A DNA stretch of 64,000 nucleotides from Papilionanthe hookeriana x Papilionanthe teres (GCA_022702705.1 CM040424.1:75209452-75273451), one strand, 5' to 3'; numbered from the stretch's first letter, positions 11,747-24,550 are shown. The notes: generated from the letters alone by a model not told the origin. Translations and numbers: made by a program.

Positions 11747-13690
11747 CTAGTTTCTAAATGATGCTACTCCATTGATTCTTATAGCTTTTTCCCACATTCA
11801 TTTGGTTTTGTTAAGCTGCACGGCTTTGTCAGCTGTTTTTGGCTGACTTTAAAAGATGATTTTGGAGTGTAGCTTGGTTTAAAAAAAATTATCTTAGCTG
11901 TCAATGAGCGCTTAACTTGGGATTTTGTCAGCAATACAGAAATAGTTTTGGACTAGTAAGTTGTTGGAGATCAACCTTTTTGATGACAGAGCTTGCTATA
12001 GTGCTTTTGTCAGGAAATGGCAGCTTTCTCTGATTTACTTGGTGAGTTTCACCTTCTATTAAATGCTTATAATAAATGCACATCTGTAGCTGATATAAAT
12101 TATTAGTTTATTTTTGCTCTACAATTTAATTATTTTCAGACATTGTGAAAAGCTGGTTTCCGGTGACAAACTAGAATTTACTACGCACTGTATGGTAGTT
12201 TGAGCAAAAGTTTATTGTTATATTTGCCCATCATGCACACATCGGCTGTATATATGCATCTTTGAGTTGGTTGTTTGTATGATATTGTAAGCTTTCATTT
12301 TTTGGTCGCTTAAATTTTTAAAATGCAGGGTAACTTTCTTGGAGTTCTATCCTTTTTTGAAGTTGCTTACGGGCTGAATACTTTCTAGCACAATGGTCCA
12401 GGTTATCTTCATTCAAATTGTGTTTTGTTTTATTGAGTACTTGATTTTCATCGCAATTTATTTTCCTGTCAGTCAGCGATAAACATATTTAGTCGTATGC
12501 ACCTTTTTTGTGTAAAAAATATTATTTGGTGATATATTTAAAACATGGAAGCTAGAATTTTTTCAAATTGAATAATAAGTAAAGGCTGAAATTATAGCCT
12601 TTGAGGACTTGTATGATAGATTAGGAAGTAAGAAATGAGACAGGGATATAGAAAGTAGCTCAAGGTATAAAAAAGAAAAGAGATTCCAAAATTTTCGTCA
12701 AGTTAAGGGCGGCAATAAAACTATCTTGTGGATAAAGATGAAATTCATCGAGGAGTGACAAAAACTCTAAGCGATTTATGAAAGAGGATGTTAAGGACTT
12801 CTTTTTAATAAAAGTTCAAGATGGATTTTTTTTTGAATTTTGTTATAGATTCCAAGGTGTTCTTTTAATGTGGAAAAGATGCATAATCATGGTACGTTTT
12901 TGGTTTATGCGAGTATTAGGATAAAGGGGAGTTACGATGCTTTATTAGAATAAGTTAACAAATCTTTCTAATGAAATCTCATGATTCAGAAAATGCCAAA
13001 TAATCATAGAGTTAACATTTTGGTACTAATGTTTAATGGCAAATGATATATTTATGCTTGTGGTTATTAAATTAATCAAACATAGGATTTATACAATAAT
13101 ATATAGAATAAAGTTTGGAAAATTTGTGTCAGAAGTGTTGAGCTTCAACCATCGCTTAGTTTGGGACGACATATGTAACTTCACCCTTGCATCTATACAG
13201 AGCTTCTTATGATTTGAATTAGTGGTGATTTACCATTGCTCCAAGTATGATTGTAAACTAGCCAAACTTGAGCGAGCCGAAGGATTATTTGTGTTTGATT
13301 TGTTCAATTTTTTTTTTGTTCGTGTTCGCAATGACTCGTAAGTAGTCTGTTCATGTTTGGTTTGATTCAATTTTGTTTGTTCGAATTAAGCTCGTATTCG
13401 ACTCGAATTTAACTTGCTTGTCTCAGTCTCAAGAACTACAAAATGTAATTTATTAAATTATTATTATTAAAAAAATTAAATTATTTTGCTGAAGACGAAC
13501 GGTTTGGATGCTTTACTTCCGCATGGTTCAATATTCTTTCATTGAAAAAGCTTATTTTTTGCTTTTAAAAAGCTTGTCTCACAACAACCTTCTCGTTGTT
13601 TCCGATGGGGGAGTAAACAGTGCTTGAGATTACAGAATGCGGAGTCCCCATCGTTGCATCATTCCCATGCACACCTTTGGGAGTTTGTTT
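11747..13690. other. DnaJ 3' UTR and intergenic DNA
   Basis: The first few hundred bases after the stop are T-rich and probably 3' untranslated. The rest is AT-rich with no gene. Around 13245-13440 the text turns into short, related runs such as TTCGTGTTCG and GCTCGTATTCGACTCG, in the style of plant hAT-derived nonautonomous elements. Similar GAGTTGAGCTTGA-type runs recur at 15300-15735, so a decayed hAT-like element split by the RTE fragment is possible but unproven. Confidence 0.35.
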
Positions 13691-13692
13691 TA

Positions 13693-13790
13693 GGAACATT
13701 TACAGACATACCACCCAAATTCTATTCATTTACATATTTAACACCTAAACTTAAGTATTTTATAATTATACCACTTGAATAATTTAAAAA
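13693..13790. repeat. Dispersed TIR family, partial copy B
   Basis: The segment begins GGAACATTTACAGACATACC and continues with the shared TTTACATATTTAACACCTAA motif and a 'TTATACCACTTG' block. It matches the left arm of the family; the right arm is absent. Confidence 0.65.
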
Positions 13791-13961
13791 AATAATAAAA
13801 TTTTTTTATTTTTAAATATTTATAAAAGTTAATATAAAAAGGATGTAATAAATATTATTATTTAGTTATTTAATTATTTTGAACCAAAACCAGTCGAATA
13901 CGATCGAAGAATTATGTGTTCTGCCCGTTAATAAATCGACAAGAGAGAAGAGAGTGTGGGA

Positions 13962-14680
13962 GTAGAACTAAAACTGAATACATGGAATGTAATTTTAGTA
14001 ATAGTAGCTCTAGTGACAGAGGTGTAACTTTGGGTGATCAAATTGTTAAAAAGTGTGATCGGTTTAGATATCTCAGGTCTATTGTAGTGATGGTGATATT
14101 GATGGGGATGTTAATAGTAGAATTCAAGTTGGTTGGTTGAAGTTGAGGAATGTTTTGGGCCTATTGTGTGATAGAAAAGTACTGCGTAGACTGAAAGGAA
14201 AATTTTTTAAGATGGTGAGACCTGCTATGATCTATGGTGCTGAATGTTGGCCTTTAAAAGAGAAGCATAATACTATCTTATGTGTTGCCGAGATGAGAAT
14301 GATTAGGTGGATGAGTGGCTTTACACTAAGAGACAAAATGCAAAATGATTTATCCGTAATAGGGTTGGTGTACTCCAGGGACGGACAAAATTAGAGAGAG
14401 TCGCCTTAGATGGTTTGGTCACATTAAATGTCGACCATCAAATGATCCAATTAGGAGAGTAGATGTTCTAGATTCGACTTATGTTAAGAAAGACAGAGGT
14501 AGACCTAGGAAGACTTGGGCTTATTGTTATTGTATAAAAAATAATCTTAATTTATTAGAATTGAATGAAAATCTGACACTAAATAGGATGTAATGGAGAA
14601 AAAAGGATTCATGCAGACGACCCCACTTAGTGGGATTAAGGCTTTGTTGCTGTTGTTGTTGTTGTTTTTGTTGATTTTAT
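13962..14680 (+). mobile_element. 5'-truncated RTE LINE copy
   Basis: This matches the last 700 bp of the element at 1900-4740, closely enough to align by eye (both read 'GGTGATCAAATT' and 'GATAGAAAAGT'). It ends in the same CCCCACTTAGTGGGATTAAG tail followed by TTG repeats at 14647-14670. Only the C-terminal part of the reverse transcriptase frame survives ('RRLKGKFFKMVRPAMIYGAE', then 'MRMIRWMSG'). 5' truncation is the normal outcome of target-primed LINE insertion. Confidence 0.85.
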
Positions 14681-14689
14681 TAATCAATT

Positions 14690-17120
14690 ATTGGATCAAA
14701 CACATTGGAAAAGAAAACATTAATGAGGACTTTGTTTTTTGAGTTTAAGTTAGGGTGTCTTGTAGACCTCTAAAAGATGCATTTTATAAAGCTAAAATTA
14801 AACCGACTTTGTTAATAGTATGGATGTCATTTTTAAATGAAGTTGTTGTACCAAGTTTTGTGACAGATGTGAGATGATCAGAATGAATGTGTGGTAGGAT
14901 TAGGAAATCTAGCATAAGGAATGTTTGTCTTAAAGAATCAGTGAGAGTGATGTGAGGGAGTAGCATCTTTTGAAGTTAAGATATTGAAAAAGTAGATTTG
15001 AGTGTTCGGGCACGTACAACGAAAAGAAGATGCTTGAATAAGTTATGCAAACCAAATTAATGTGAAGCAATGAATGGAGAAAAGGAACTGTCTTGAAGTA
15101 GTTAAAAACAATAGCATAGTGAAGTTAACACTTTATGTTTGACTTACAATGATTAGTGATGGACTATTTATAAGGAAAACACTCAATAATTGGGGCAATG
15201 CTATTGAAGATAATTTTTAGCCTTTAAGAAAAGATAATTATTAGCCCTTTTTATTTTATTTAATTTTTTTATCTGCAAGTCATATTGGTGTGAACTCTTT
15301 TCAATTAGCATGCTCAACTATCTCAATTTTGATGTGTGTGGAGTGTGACCAAGTCGAGTTGAGCTTGATCTCTATTAATTAATTGAGTTTGAGCTATAAA
15401 TCTTGAGTTCTATTTTATGAGTTTAAATCATCTTATGATCAATCTTGTTTCTTTTGTAAGAGAGAAGATGTTGTTAATATGAGTTCCAATAATAAAATCA
15501 CAAAAGCAGTGTGAAAATAGTTTAGAAAAGCGAGTGATTTTTTTTTTTGTTAATTTTATATTTTAGTAATTATACTTTATTTTTTATATTAATTTTTGTA
15601 ATTGAGTTGACTTACTAGCTGATTAATCATTTTGCAGTTACAAAAATCTGATTGCTATTGAGCTCAACTCACGAGTCATTTATCAAGCCAAACTTGTGTT
15701 GGCTCACTAGTCTAATTTTGATTAGTTACACCTATGTGCGTATGTCTGGAATTTGAGCTTGTTTGAAGTGAGGATTTCTTTATCTTTTTTGAGTTCAGCA
15801 TTAGGCAAAATCTATACGTCCCTTTGCAAGATGGAAATAATGTCTTTACCATTATTCTTGCCAGCAAGCGTGCTTATATAATTAATGTTCATTCTCGACT
15901 GATAGAACTACATCCTGGGAATTTAAATGTAGTTGCAGTTCAATTTTCTTGAGCAGCATTCCTTGTATATTTCTAATAATTTATGTATATTTATTTCATT
16001 GCAAGTTCATTCTAGTATACATGTAAAAAAGATTAAACTAGTTTTATCTTGGTTAAATTTTCTTAGTCATCTTTTTGCCTTTTATGGACGGTTCAGGAGC
16101 TTCTTGGAATTGTCCAGCATTGCATATTATTGTTTAGAGATTGTTTTTAAACTTTTGGTAGATGAAGATTGATGCTTGCATATCTTCGCTTTATTGTCTC
16201 TTCCGCAAGGATGGATATTTTGAGTGGATTTCTTTTTCATTTTGAATTTATGACCTACCTTCGCAAAAGTATCGTTTGCTTTCCATGAAAATTTCTTTGC
16301 AATATGTAGGAAATTTTCAGGGCATGTGCAATTTAGGCTTGCTATCATTGACAGTAAAATCTTGGACCATCAGTTCTAAAAAGTAGCCTTTTTTGATGTT
16401 TTGTTTTGGTTGAAATTTTGGGGAGTTTTTTGTGATGGCTTCAGGCGGACCAAAAATACTTGCATCCTATATTAAGGTTATATTTTTTTCAACTTGACTA
16501 CTTAGTTTCAAAGTTTTTTGTGAGATTATTTGCATCAATCCTTCTTGAATCAACTTTGACTCATAGAATGCTAACTGTTTATTTTTGTAAGCCTTATTTT
16601 ATATATAGTCGAAATGCAAGTTAATTCTCAGCTGGATGTATCTTGTATTGTGTATGCTTGATTCACACTTTTTATCTATAGCCAACTTTAAATGAATCAA
16701 AATGCAAGCTAATTAATTCTAACTGATTGCATTCAAACTCGAGCGGTTAGTATAGTTATGAAATTAAGCTAAACTTGAGGGAGGCCTCATTTTACTTGTC
16801 TTTGTTTTTCACTTGATGGCAACTTGAATTAGCACTAAACTCTTGAAGGAAGAACTTTTCAACTTGTGTATCGTTCAGAACATCTTTTTGGATCTCCATA
16901 TACCTATTGTTGACCTCATTTTCAGTGAGGTATTGACTTCTTTCCTTAGGACCTAAGGTCTAGCTTTAGGAGTTTCTTATTTACCATCTTAGAGGACTAA
17001 TATTGGAACCCACCTCACATAAGGGCCTCAAACCACTTCTTGACCCATTTTTGTGAAGACCTCGCATGAGTAGTCCCAAGCACTCGACTATTAGTTGTAA
17101 GGGCTAAGGACTAACATGTA
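14690..17120. other. Intergenic DNA, no gene recognised
   Basis: AT-rich sequence with only short open frames. Possible hAT-like remnant text lies at 15300-15735. No repeat arrays or promoter-like elements were seen elsewhere in this stretch. Confidence 0.4.
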
Positions 17121-19440
17121 GAGGGCCTGAAAATGAGTTCTTACAGGATCAGACAGCCTTAGGTGAACCCAAAATTCGAAAAAAAATTAAACTTGACGCA
17201 TTTTTTGGCTCGACCATCGACGAACTCGTCCGGACGACATCGGATGACGAAACGGACTGTGCAGACGCGTTCAAGATGCTGAATTTAGTTAGGAAGAACA
17301 CCTATATTATTATGGTTCCGCGTGTAGGCGAACAACACGAAAATTGATGCATATTAAATTTAATTAAAAGATGTGAGTTTAGGCTTAATCCGAGTTCAAT
17401 TCAGGCTAAAATAGCCCAATTATATCTGGTCGGGCTGACAACCTAGTTTGTAATTTTAAATTTTAAATTTCAAATTACCCCTCCGAAATCCTTAATCAAA
17501 TTTAATTAGGCATCATTAGTTTACAATTAGGCCTGCTGATTTAACGGAATCCATTTAATTCTCTGTGTAACGTGTTTCTGGAATTCGCGCAATACAAAAA
17601 AGGGCCGCGTCTCTTTCTTCTCCTCATTCGATTCTCCTCCTCCCCTCCTTGCACCGAAATTGGCCTCTCCTCCCATCTGCACCGAAGTCCTCCGCCTCCT
17701 CTCTTCCTCACTCGACCGAACAACCATTCGGCTCCTCCCTCTTGCCCCCTGTCCTTGACACAGACGCCCACTCTCCTCTCCCTCGCTCGAACCGAAATCC
17801 CCGCTCCTCTCGTGCGACCAGAAGCCCTACTCGCGCCCTCACACGCGACAGATCCCGCCCTCCTCTCCTCCGCACTGAAGCTGCTCGCCCCTTCTCTGCG
17901 TCGAAGTACTCCCGCTTCTGCTGCACCCTCTATCGCTCGATCAAAGCCCTCGCCTCTTCTTCTCACGCACTGCAAGCCTCGCTCGACCCACTTCGCAAAG
18001 CCCTTGCCCGTTCAGCTGTCCTCACTTCCTCCATTCCAGTCACGAGATCTTTTCGGTTCACGCAAGAAATATCACAAGTTTATAAGTTTTTTTATTATTT
18101 TCTTTTTATATATGCATGAAATTTTTTCCCTCTCATTTCTTGCTTTAAGAACCGAATTTATGCGCATGCACGTGGGTGTGTATATATATATATATGAAGA
18201 TTCTTGTTTATTTTGGAAATCTGAAATCTTGTATGGTGCTGATTTGAAGCTTTGTAATAATGGTAGTGAATTTATATTCACGTCTAATTCCTAAACTTCA
18301 TTTTTCTTCACATTTATGCCTATTCGTTGTATACACTTGAAGTTTGCATTATATACCAAATTTTGTGGTAGCTTGTGCTTTCATGTGTAGATTTCAACAA
18401 GTATAGGTGCTTGTATGTAAATAGATGAGGATCGAGCGTTATGGATGAGAACCTTGAGCCTGAATTAATGTCGCTTCTGAAAGGTTTAAAACATGTTTAT
18501 TTTGGATTGCACATATCTTATCTTGGGAGGCATTAAACCCATCATTTGGGGGGTGTTTTACTCACTGTTTCAGAGGCATTAAAACCATCATCTGAGGGCT
18601 GTTTTACTCATTGCTTTGGAGAAATTTATATGATGCTTTAGCTATCAATGTTCACCTTCTTTGGGAGGTTTTGAACATATGCACTGTTTTGGGGCGTTTT
18701 GAGGATTGATTTTGAAGCAGCCTTTCTTTTGTGTGGCACTGATTTGGTTGTTTTGGCACCTTTGGGGTTCATTTAATTGCTGTTTTGACTCATTTAATTG
18801 TTGTTTGAGTCATATATGTGCTGTATTTGCTATTTGGGTTCATTATTTGCTGTTTTGACTGATTTAATTGTTGTTTGGGCTCATATATGTGTTGTATTTG
18901 TTGTTTGGGCTTATCTAATTGTTGTTTGGACTCATCTAATTTCTGTTTGGACTCGTATATATATATATATATATATATATATGTTATATTTGGTGTTTGG
19001 GCTCATTTAATTGTTGTTTGAACTCATTTAATTGTTGTTTGGACCCATATAGTTGTTGTTTAGGCTTGTATAGGTGTTGTTTGGGCTCGTATAAGTGTTG
19101 TAGTTGCTGTTTGGGTTTATAGAAGTGCACTCGCGCCTTTCAAACGGTTGTTCGAGGACTTTTTTTTTTAAAATGGTTGTTTGGGGACTTTTTTATAAAT
19201 GGTTGTTTGGGGAATTTTTTTAATGGTTGTTTGAAGACTTTTGAAATGATTGGAGACTTTTAAATGGTGGTTCAGAGCCTTTTAAACAGTTGGGGTTTTT
19301 TTCACATTTGTTTGGGGACTTTTGAAATGACTGTTTGGGGAATTCTAAATGGCTGTTTGGAGGCTTTTGCCCACTGTTTTGGGTTTCACTTATTATTATT
19401 TAAACGCTTTTAGGCCGATTCACATACTATTCTCCTTGGC
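17120..19440. repeat. GC-contrasted repeat block, probable old LTR-type element
   Basis: Three parts. At 17120-17560 is a moderately GC-rich lead with CG-bearing words. At 17590-18060 is a strongly C/T-rich segment open in several frames, so its Ser/Pro/Arg-rich translations are uninformative. At 18480-19400 is an imperfect minisatellite. GC-rich cores and TGTTTGG-type arrays are common inside long LTRs of plant Ty3-gypsy elements, so a derelict LTR is my best guess. No terminal repeats or primer site could be matched. Confidence 0.35.
18780..19380. repeat. Imperfect minisatellite built on TGTTTGG
   Basis: Units of about 20-45 bp repeat the words 'TTGTTGTTTGG(G/A)CTCAT' and 'ATATATGTGTTGTATTTG'. 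From about 19140 they change to a 'GGTTGTTTGGGGACTTTT' variant. A short (AT)n run interrupts at 18957-18982. Confidence 0.8.
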
Positions 19441-19539
19441 ATTATTAGTTTTGGAAGTGGGTCGACCTTCTCCGTCTCTTTTCTTATTTAATTATTTGGA
19501 AGACACTTAAAGATATTTGATGATTAGTTGGAGAACACT

Positions 19540-20279
19540 TAATTGAGGGGAAAACACCAAAGACATTTTAAGCACATGTTAAAGTGTAGGCTTCTTAGAT
19601 TTTAGGAGCACATCTTAAGTGGTAGTTCACCCACCTAATTTTCGAATGAATGATGAAACTAGACACTTGACTCTAATTCAGAAATTGATTAAAACATTAG
19701 ACATGAAAATGCACCAAAATGTGGTTCATCACTTAATTAAATCTAATAGTGAAATTCCTACCATGACTTAACCTATAGTGAAATCTAATGCACCGGGATT
19801 TGAGATTGAACATTACGCTTAAATCATCCTGACAATTGAGGACATTTCTAATGTCACATATAAATCACATATCCCTGGTCCTTTATACGTGACATCGTGT
19901 TTTGTTTTTTTATGATTTGTTTAGATGTTTCTATGATTTGTTTAATTGAGGGTAAAACACCAAATACACTTTAAGCACATGTTAAAGTGTAGGCTTCCTA
20001 GATTTTAGGAGCACACCTTAGGTGGTAGTTCACCCACCGAATTTTTGAATGAATAATGAAACTAGACACTTGACTCTAATTCAGAAATTGATTAAAACAT
20101 TAGACATGAAAATGCACCAAAATATGGTTCGTCACTTTCTTAATTCAATTAAATAGTGAAATTCCCACAATGACTTAACCTATAGTGAAATCTAATGCAC
20201 CGGGATTTGAGCTTGAACATTACACTTAAATCGTCCTGGCAATTGGAGATATTTCTAATGTCACATATAAATCACATAT
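19540..20279. repeat. 403-bp tandem duplication (second copy interrupted)
   Basis: Copy 1 runs 19540-19942. Copy 2 starts at 19943 with the same TAATTGAGGG word and runs to 20279, where a copia element inserted; its remainder resumes at 24819-24880 ('CCCTGGTCCTTTATACGTGA'). The two copies differ by a few percent by eye. Confidence 0.9.
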
Positions 20280-20524
20280 TGACATAACTATGAAAATAAA
20301 TTGGGAGAATCAATTTGTAATACTTTAATTTAAGGTAATTACAATTAATTTGGAATCCCTTAAATTAAGGGAATCAAAATTAATTAGTAATTTCTTAATT
20401 GAGAGAATTATTTAAATAGTTTCTTATTTCTTCGTCTTGTAAAAAACTCCTATTTAATACCATGTATTATCAATGTAAATCAAGGAAATACAGAATTATT
20501 CTCCATCTTCTCTGATTTCCCACA
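20280..20524 (+). repeat. 5' LTR of the nested copia element
   Basis: Begins TG and ends CCCACA. It matches the 3' LTR apart from scattered substitutions and about 20 bp missing near its start: the 3' LTR reads TGTCGAGACGTAACGGAG before rejoining at the 'ACATA' word. Includes a TTAAATTAAGGG dyad and a CAAGGAAATACA end. Confidence 0.92.
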
Positions 20525-20538
20525 TGGTATCAGAGCCC
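20525..20538 (+). promoter_or_regulatory. Primer-binding site of copia element
   Basis: TGGTATCAGAGCCC abuts the 5' LTR. It complements the 3' end of plant initiator methionine tRNA, the usual primer for Ty1-copia reverse transcription. Confidence 0.9.
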
Positions 20539-21158
20539 TAAGAATTTTTCTGGGGTTTCTCATCTTTCTTCGAGCATCCTTCATTCCTGCGTGTCTTCTT
20601 CCTACGATCTGCTTCATCAGAAGCTGTGTGATCCGCTCGCGTTGAGTGTTTCTTCGGCTCATCTACTTCCCGCACCGCTCGGTACTTCATCTGCCTCTTC
20701 CGCGTCGTCCCGTGCTTCGGTTTCGGTTCCTCTGCTTCGGCTTCGGCTTCGGCAATCTTCGTCGATTTGCGTCGTTAGGAGCTTTCTCCGCCTCTTCCAA
20801 ATTTCCCACAAAAGCGGTTTCTGTCTCGCGTCGACTCCTGCCGCGACTCCAGAAGCCCGCCGAGCGCCTATTCGTCCAGAATCGTTCCTACGTCGGATCG
20901 TCGAAGCCCAAGTCGTCTTGTCTTCGTTCGTTCAAGGAAGAACGATGCCCCGACGTTGAGTCTCTGCTCGACAGTTTGTTCGACGTCTCCCGCACGACGT
21001 CTCCCACACGACAGTTTTTTTCTGAGAAGGAGCGCGCTTCGCAGAGCAGCCTTCATTGCTGCCGCCCAGAAGCTGTGCGATCTTCTGCGATCCGCGTCGT
21101 CTCTTACCCGCGTCATCCAGGAACAGGAACAACCTTAATTGCCTGATTTTTTTTCTCC

Positions 21159-21434
21159 ATGTCAATGTTTAACAGTGAAGAAATTGTGAAGTTGAGAAGC
21201 TTGTTGGGCTCTCTTGAGAAACCTTTTGGTACAGGTTCGATGGCTCTTTCAGGTAAACCTGTTTGCATGAATGTCTTAGACAAATTCTATGATCTAAATT
21301 CTTGGGTCATAGACTCCGGTGCTACAGACCATATAACCCCACCACCTCAACTCTTCCATTCCTATACCCCATGTCCAAGTAATAGAAAAATAATTTTGGC
21401 CAATGACACTTTAGCTATTGTTGCAGGGATTTGA
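21159..21434 (+). pseudogene. Copia aspartic protease fragment
   Basis: The frame contains 'WVIDSGATDHIT', the aspartic protease active-site motif of copia polyproteins, followed by 'RKIILANDTLAIVAG'. Homologous sequence continues downstream after stops and frameshifts to about 21690. Upstream the frame opens only at 21159, leaving no room for gag. Confidence 0.85.
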
Positions 21435-22030
21435 GATATACATATCACACCGAGTATTATCCTTAAAAACGTTCTCCATGTACCCAAACTGTCAACAAAC
21501 CTCGTGTTTATTCAAAAGCAGGCTCATGATCTTAAATGCTATGCTATTTTTTACTCTTCTTATTGTGTTTTTCAAGACCAGGACTCGGGGAAAAGTATTG
21601 GACTTGCTAAGGAAAGGAACGGTCTTTACCACCTTGAATCATCACAGAAAATTAGGAGAAATTTGCCTTAATCTTTACTAAGTTCCTCGAACAAAGATGT
21701 CATTCGGCTATATCACTCGCGTCTTGGTCATCCTTCTTTAGGGTTTTAAACACAACGTTCCCTCACTTATTCCAAGGATTAGATATCATTGAATTTCATC
21801 GTGACGATTGTGAATCGACAAAACATAGTCGTATATCGTTTCCTATTAACAATAAAAGAGTTCTTTTCCTTTTCATTTGATTTATAGCGACATATGTGGA
21901 CCTTCCACTATACCTAACATTTACGGGCTCATTGGTTTGTATCCTCAATCGATGATCGCACCGGGTTACATGGCTCTTTCTTCTTAAATAAAAATCAGAT
22001 GTTAGCACTATTATACCTAATTTCCATTCA

Positions 22031-22390
22031 ATGGTTCAAAATCAATTTGGGGTCAAAATAAAAGGTTTTAGAACAGACAATGCTAGAGACTACTTCAATC
22101 AGATTCTATCACTTTACTTTCAATCACAATGGATCATCCATGAGTCATCACGTGTAGACACACCCCAACAAAATGGGGTAGCTGAAAGAAAGAATGAGCA
22201 TTTACTCAACACCACCCGAGCTTTATTATTTCAAGGGAATGTTCCTAAGTCCTATTGGGGAGAAGCCGTTATTACTGCCACATATATGATCAATAGACTT
22301 CCCTCTCGTGTGTTAGAAAACAAAAGCCCCATAGAGGTCCTTAATAGCCTTCTACCCCCACTTCGTAACCTCAAATGGTCTCACACCTAG
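22031..22390 (+). pseudogene. Copia integrase fragment
   Basis: The frame reads 'FRTDNARDYFN', 'DTPQQNGVAERKNEHLLNT' and 'YWGEAVITATYMINRLPS', which are the second half of the integrase catalytic core of plant copia elements. The first half (about 21690-22030) is broken by stops. The reading continues in another frame after 22390 into the 'FVHVHKQHRGKLDPRA' linker region. Confidence 0.88.
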
Positions 22391-22989
22391 GGTATTTGGG
22401 TGTACTGCCTTTGTCCATGTCCACAAACAGCATAGAGGGAAGCTAGACCCCAGAGCCATCAAATGTGTTTTCCTTGGGTACTCCTCCACTCAAAAAGGAT
22501 ACAAGTGTTACAACCCCTCTACCAGAAAATCTTACATCTCTGCAGATGTCACCTTCATAGAAAATAAATCCTTTTTTGCCAAATCTGCTATTCAGGGGGA
22601 GATTTCAATGATGGAAGATAATTCTTGTGAGTCATTTGAACCACTTAAAACCCTTGAACTTCCATGTGTGCCAGCCCGTTTTGTTGAACCCGAATCCTCA
22701 AAGCCAATCCCTCCTCAATCCTCAGAGCCAAACCCTCCTTATGTTCCAGCTGAACCCGTGTCACCTGATCCTGTCACTGAACCGGTATCCTCTCCTACTC
22801 AAACTAGTCACTCACAATTTCTCAAGATTTCCTCAGGTGTACTCAAGAAGAAAGGCCGTTCCGGAACTGACACAAGACCAAGAATCCAATCCATATTCTG
22901 GAAATGCAATCACAGTAAGACTAGACCCACTATATCCATTATCTCACTATGTCTCTCTCAAGCGCCTATCACCAGCCTAAAAAAGGTTC

Positions 22990-23630
22990 ATTGTGAGTTT
23001 GAACAAAATTGTCATTCCTATCAATGTGTCTGCGGCTTTGTCAAAAAGGGAATGGAGGGATGCTATGAGAGAGGAAACGAATGCATTAGAAAAAGCAAAA
23101 CCCTGGAGATCATTGATAAACCGAAAGGTAAAAACATTGTTGATTGCAAATGGATCTTTACATCGAAATACAAGGCGATGGATCCTTGAAAGATATAAAG
23201 CAAAGTTAAGTAACCAAAGGAGTACACTCGCACTTATGGGGTGAATTATCGTGAAACTTTTGCTCCAGATTGTAAAATGAACACTCGTGAGAATCCCGTT
23301 ATCACCTGGTCGCTCACTTCAATCGCTAACTGCTACAGTATGATGTTAAGAATGCATTCCTCCATGGTGACCTAAATGAGTAAATCTACATGAACATCTC
23401 ACCAGGATTTGAAGGGGACACAGGTAACAAGGTGTGCACGCTGAAAAAGGCTCTTTATGGGTTAAAACAATCTCCGAGAGCATGGTTTGACAGATTTGCA
23501 AAAGTCATGCAGGAATCTGGTACAAACAAAGCCAAGGTGACCACACTCTTTTCATTAAACATTCGGCTGAAGGGGGAGTGACTGCTCTTTTAGTCTATGT
23601 GGATGACATCATAAGAATGTGAAATGATGA
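22990..23630 (+). pseudogene. Copia reverse transcriptase fragment
   Basis: Split over several frames: 'KREWRDAMREETNALEK', 'NIVDCKWIF', 'LYGLKQSPRAWFDRFAKVMQ' and the catalytic 'LLVYVDDII' at about 23585-23612. The metal-binding YVDD is present, but upstream frameshifts and stops separate it from the fingers region. Confidence 0.88.
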
Positions 23631-23639
23631 GAAATAGAA

Positions 23640-24550
23640 GCATGAATCGAAGTTCGAGGCTAGTAAAAGAATTTGAAACAAAAGAACCTGGGAAATTAAG
23701 TACTTCCTCAGTATTGAGGTTGCATATTCCACACGAGGATCTTCATATCTCAGCAGAAGTACGTGATTGATTTATTGGCATAAACAGGGAAGACTGGGTG
23801 TATGTCAATTTCTACTCCAATAGATCCAAACTATAAGTTGGGAGAAGTTTAAAGAAGAACTAACTCGTGGATAAAAAATGTACTGTAGACCGGTTGACAG
23901 ACTCATATACCTTGCTTCACACTCGACTGGACATAAGATATTCTATGAGTGTGATCAATCAATTCATGCACGATCCAAGAGAACCTCATCTTCATGCGTC
24001 TACATAGTACTCGCATTACCGAAAGGCAACCCGGAAATGAATCTGTTCAAAAGAAATGATACTCTTACTCTGAAGCCTACACTGACGCTGATCTATGGCT
24101 ACTCTTAGTGGATGAAGATCAACTACGGGATATTATATTTTTCTTGGAGTAACCTAGTGACATGGAGGAGCAAAGCGTGAATGTTGTGGCAAGGTCATTC
24201 ATGGAATCCGAATTGAGACTATCGCTCGAGGATTATGTGAATTACTTTGACTTAGAATCATTTTGGATGATTTGAGAGTCCAATCGGAGAGTCCTACGGT
24301 TCTCATCGTGAGAACAAGTCGGCCTATTAATATAGCTTCACTATCCTATACAACATGATAGAGACAAAGATATCGAAATTGATAGACATTTCATCAAAGA
24401 AAAACCTATGAAGGGTTAACGTGTATGTCCTATGTTCCATCAAAGAGACAAGCTAGTCGATGTTCTAACAAAGTGATCGAACGAGTCTGAGCTTCCATGA
24501 TCTTATATTCAAGCTTGGAATGAAGACATCTATTCCTCGAACTGAGGGAG
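23640..24550 (+). pseudogene. Copia RNase H remnant and 3' tail
   Basis: Weakly preserved RNase H-type text over several frames. The 'IDRHFIKEK' and 'DVLTK'-like regions at about 24380-24480 and a 'FKLGMKDIYS' ending precede the polypurine tract. Too damaged for clean domain limits. Confidence 0.65.

Noticed and set aside
17572..18294. 240-aa Ser/Pro-rich frame and overlapping long frames on both strands
   Set aside because: The DNA is C/T-rich and lacks A/T-rich stop codons, so several frames are open at once. The translations are low in complexity with no domain, and the region lies in a repeat block.
20591..21146. Long Ser/Arg-rich frames upstream of the copia protease
   Set aside because: GC-rich leader of a retroelement with frames open on both strands; no gag or zinc-knuckle motif.
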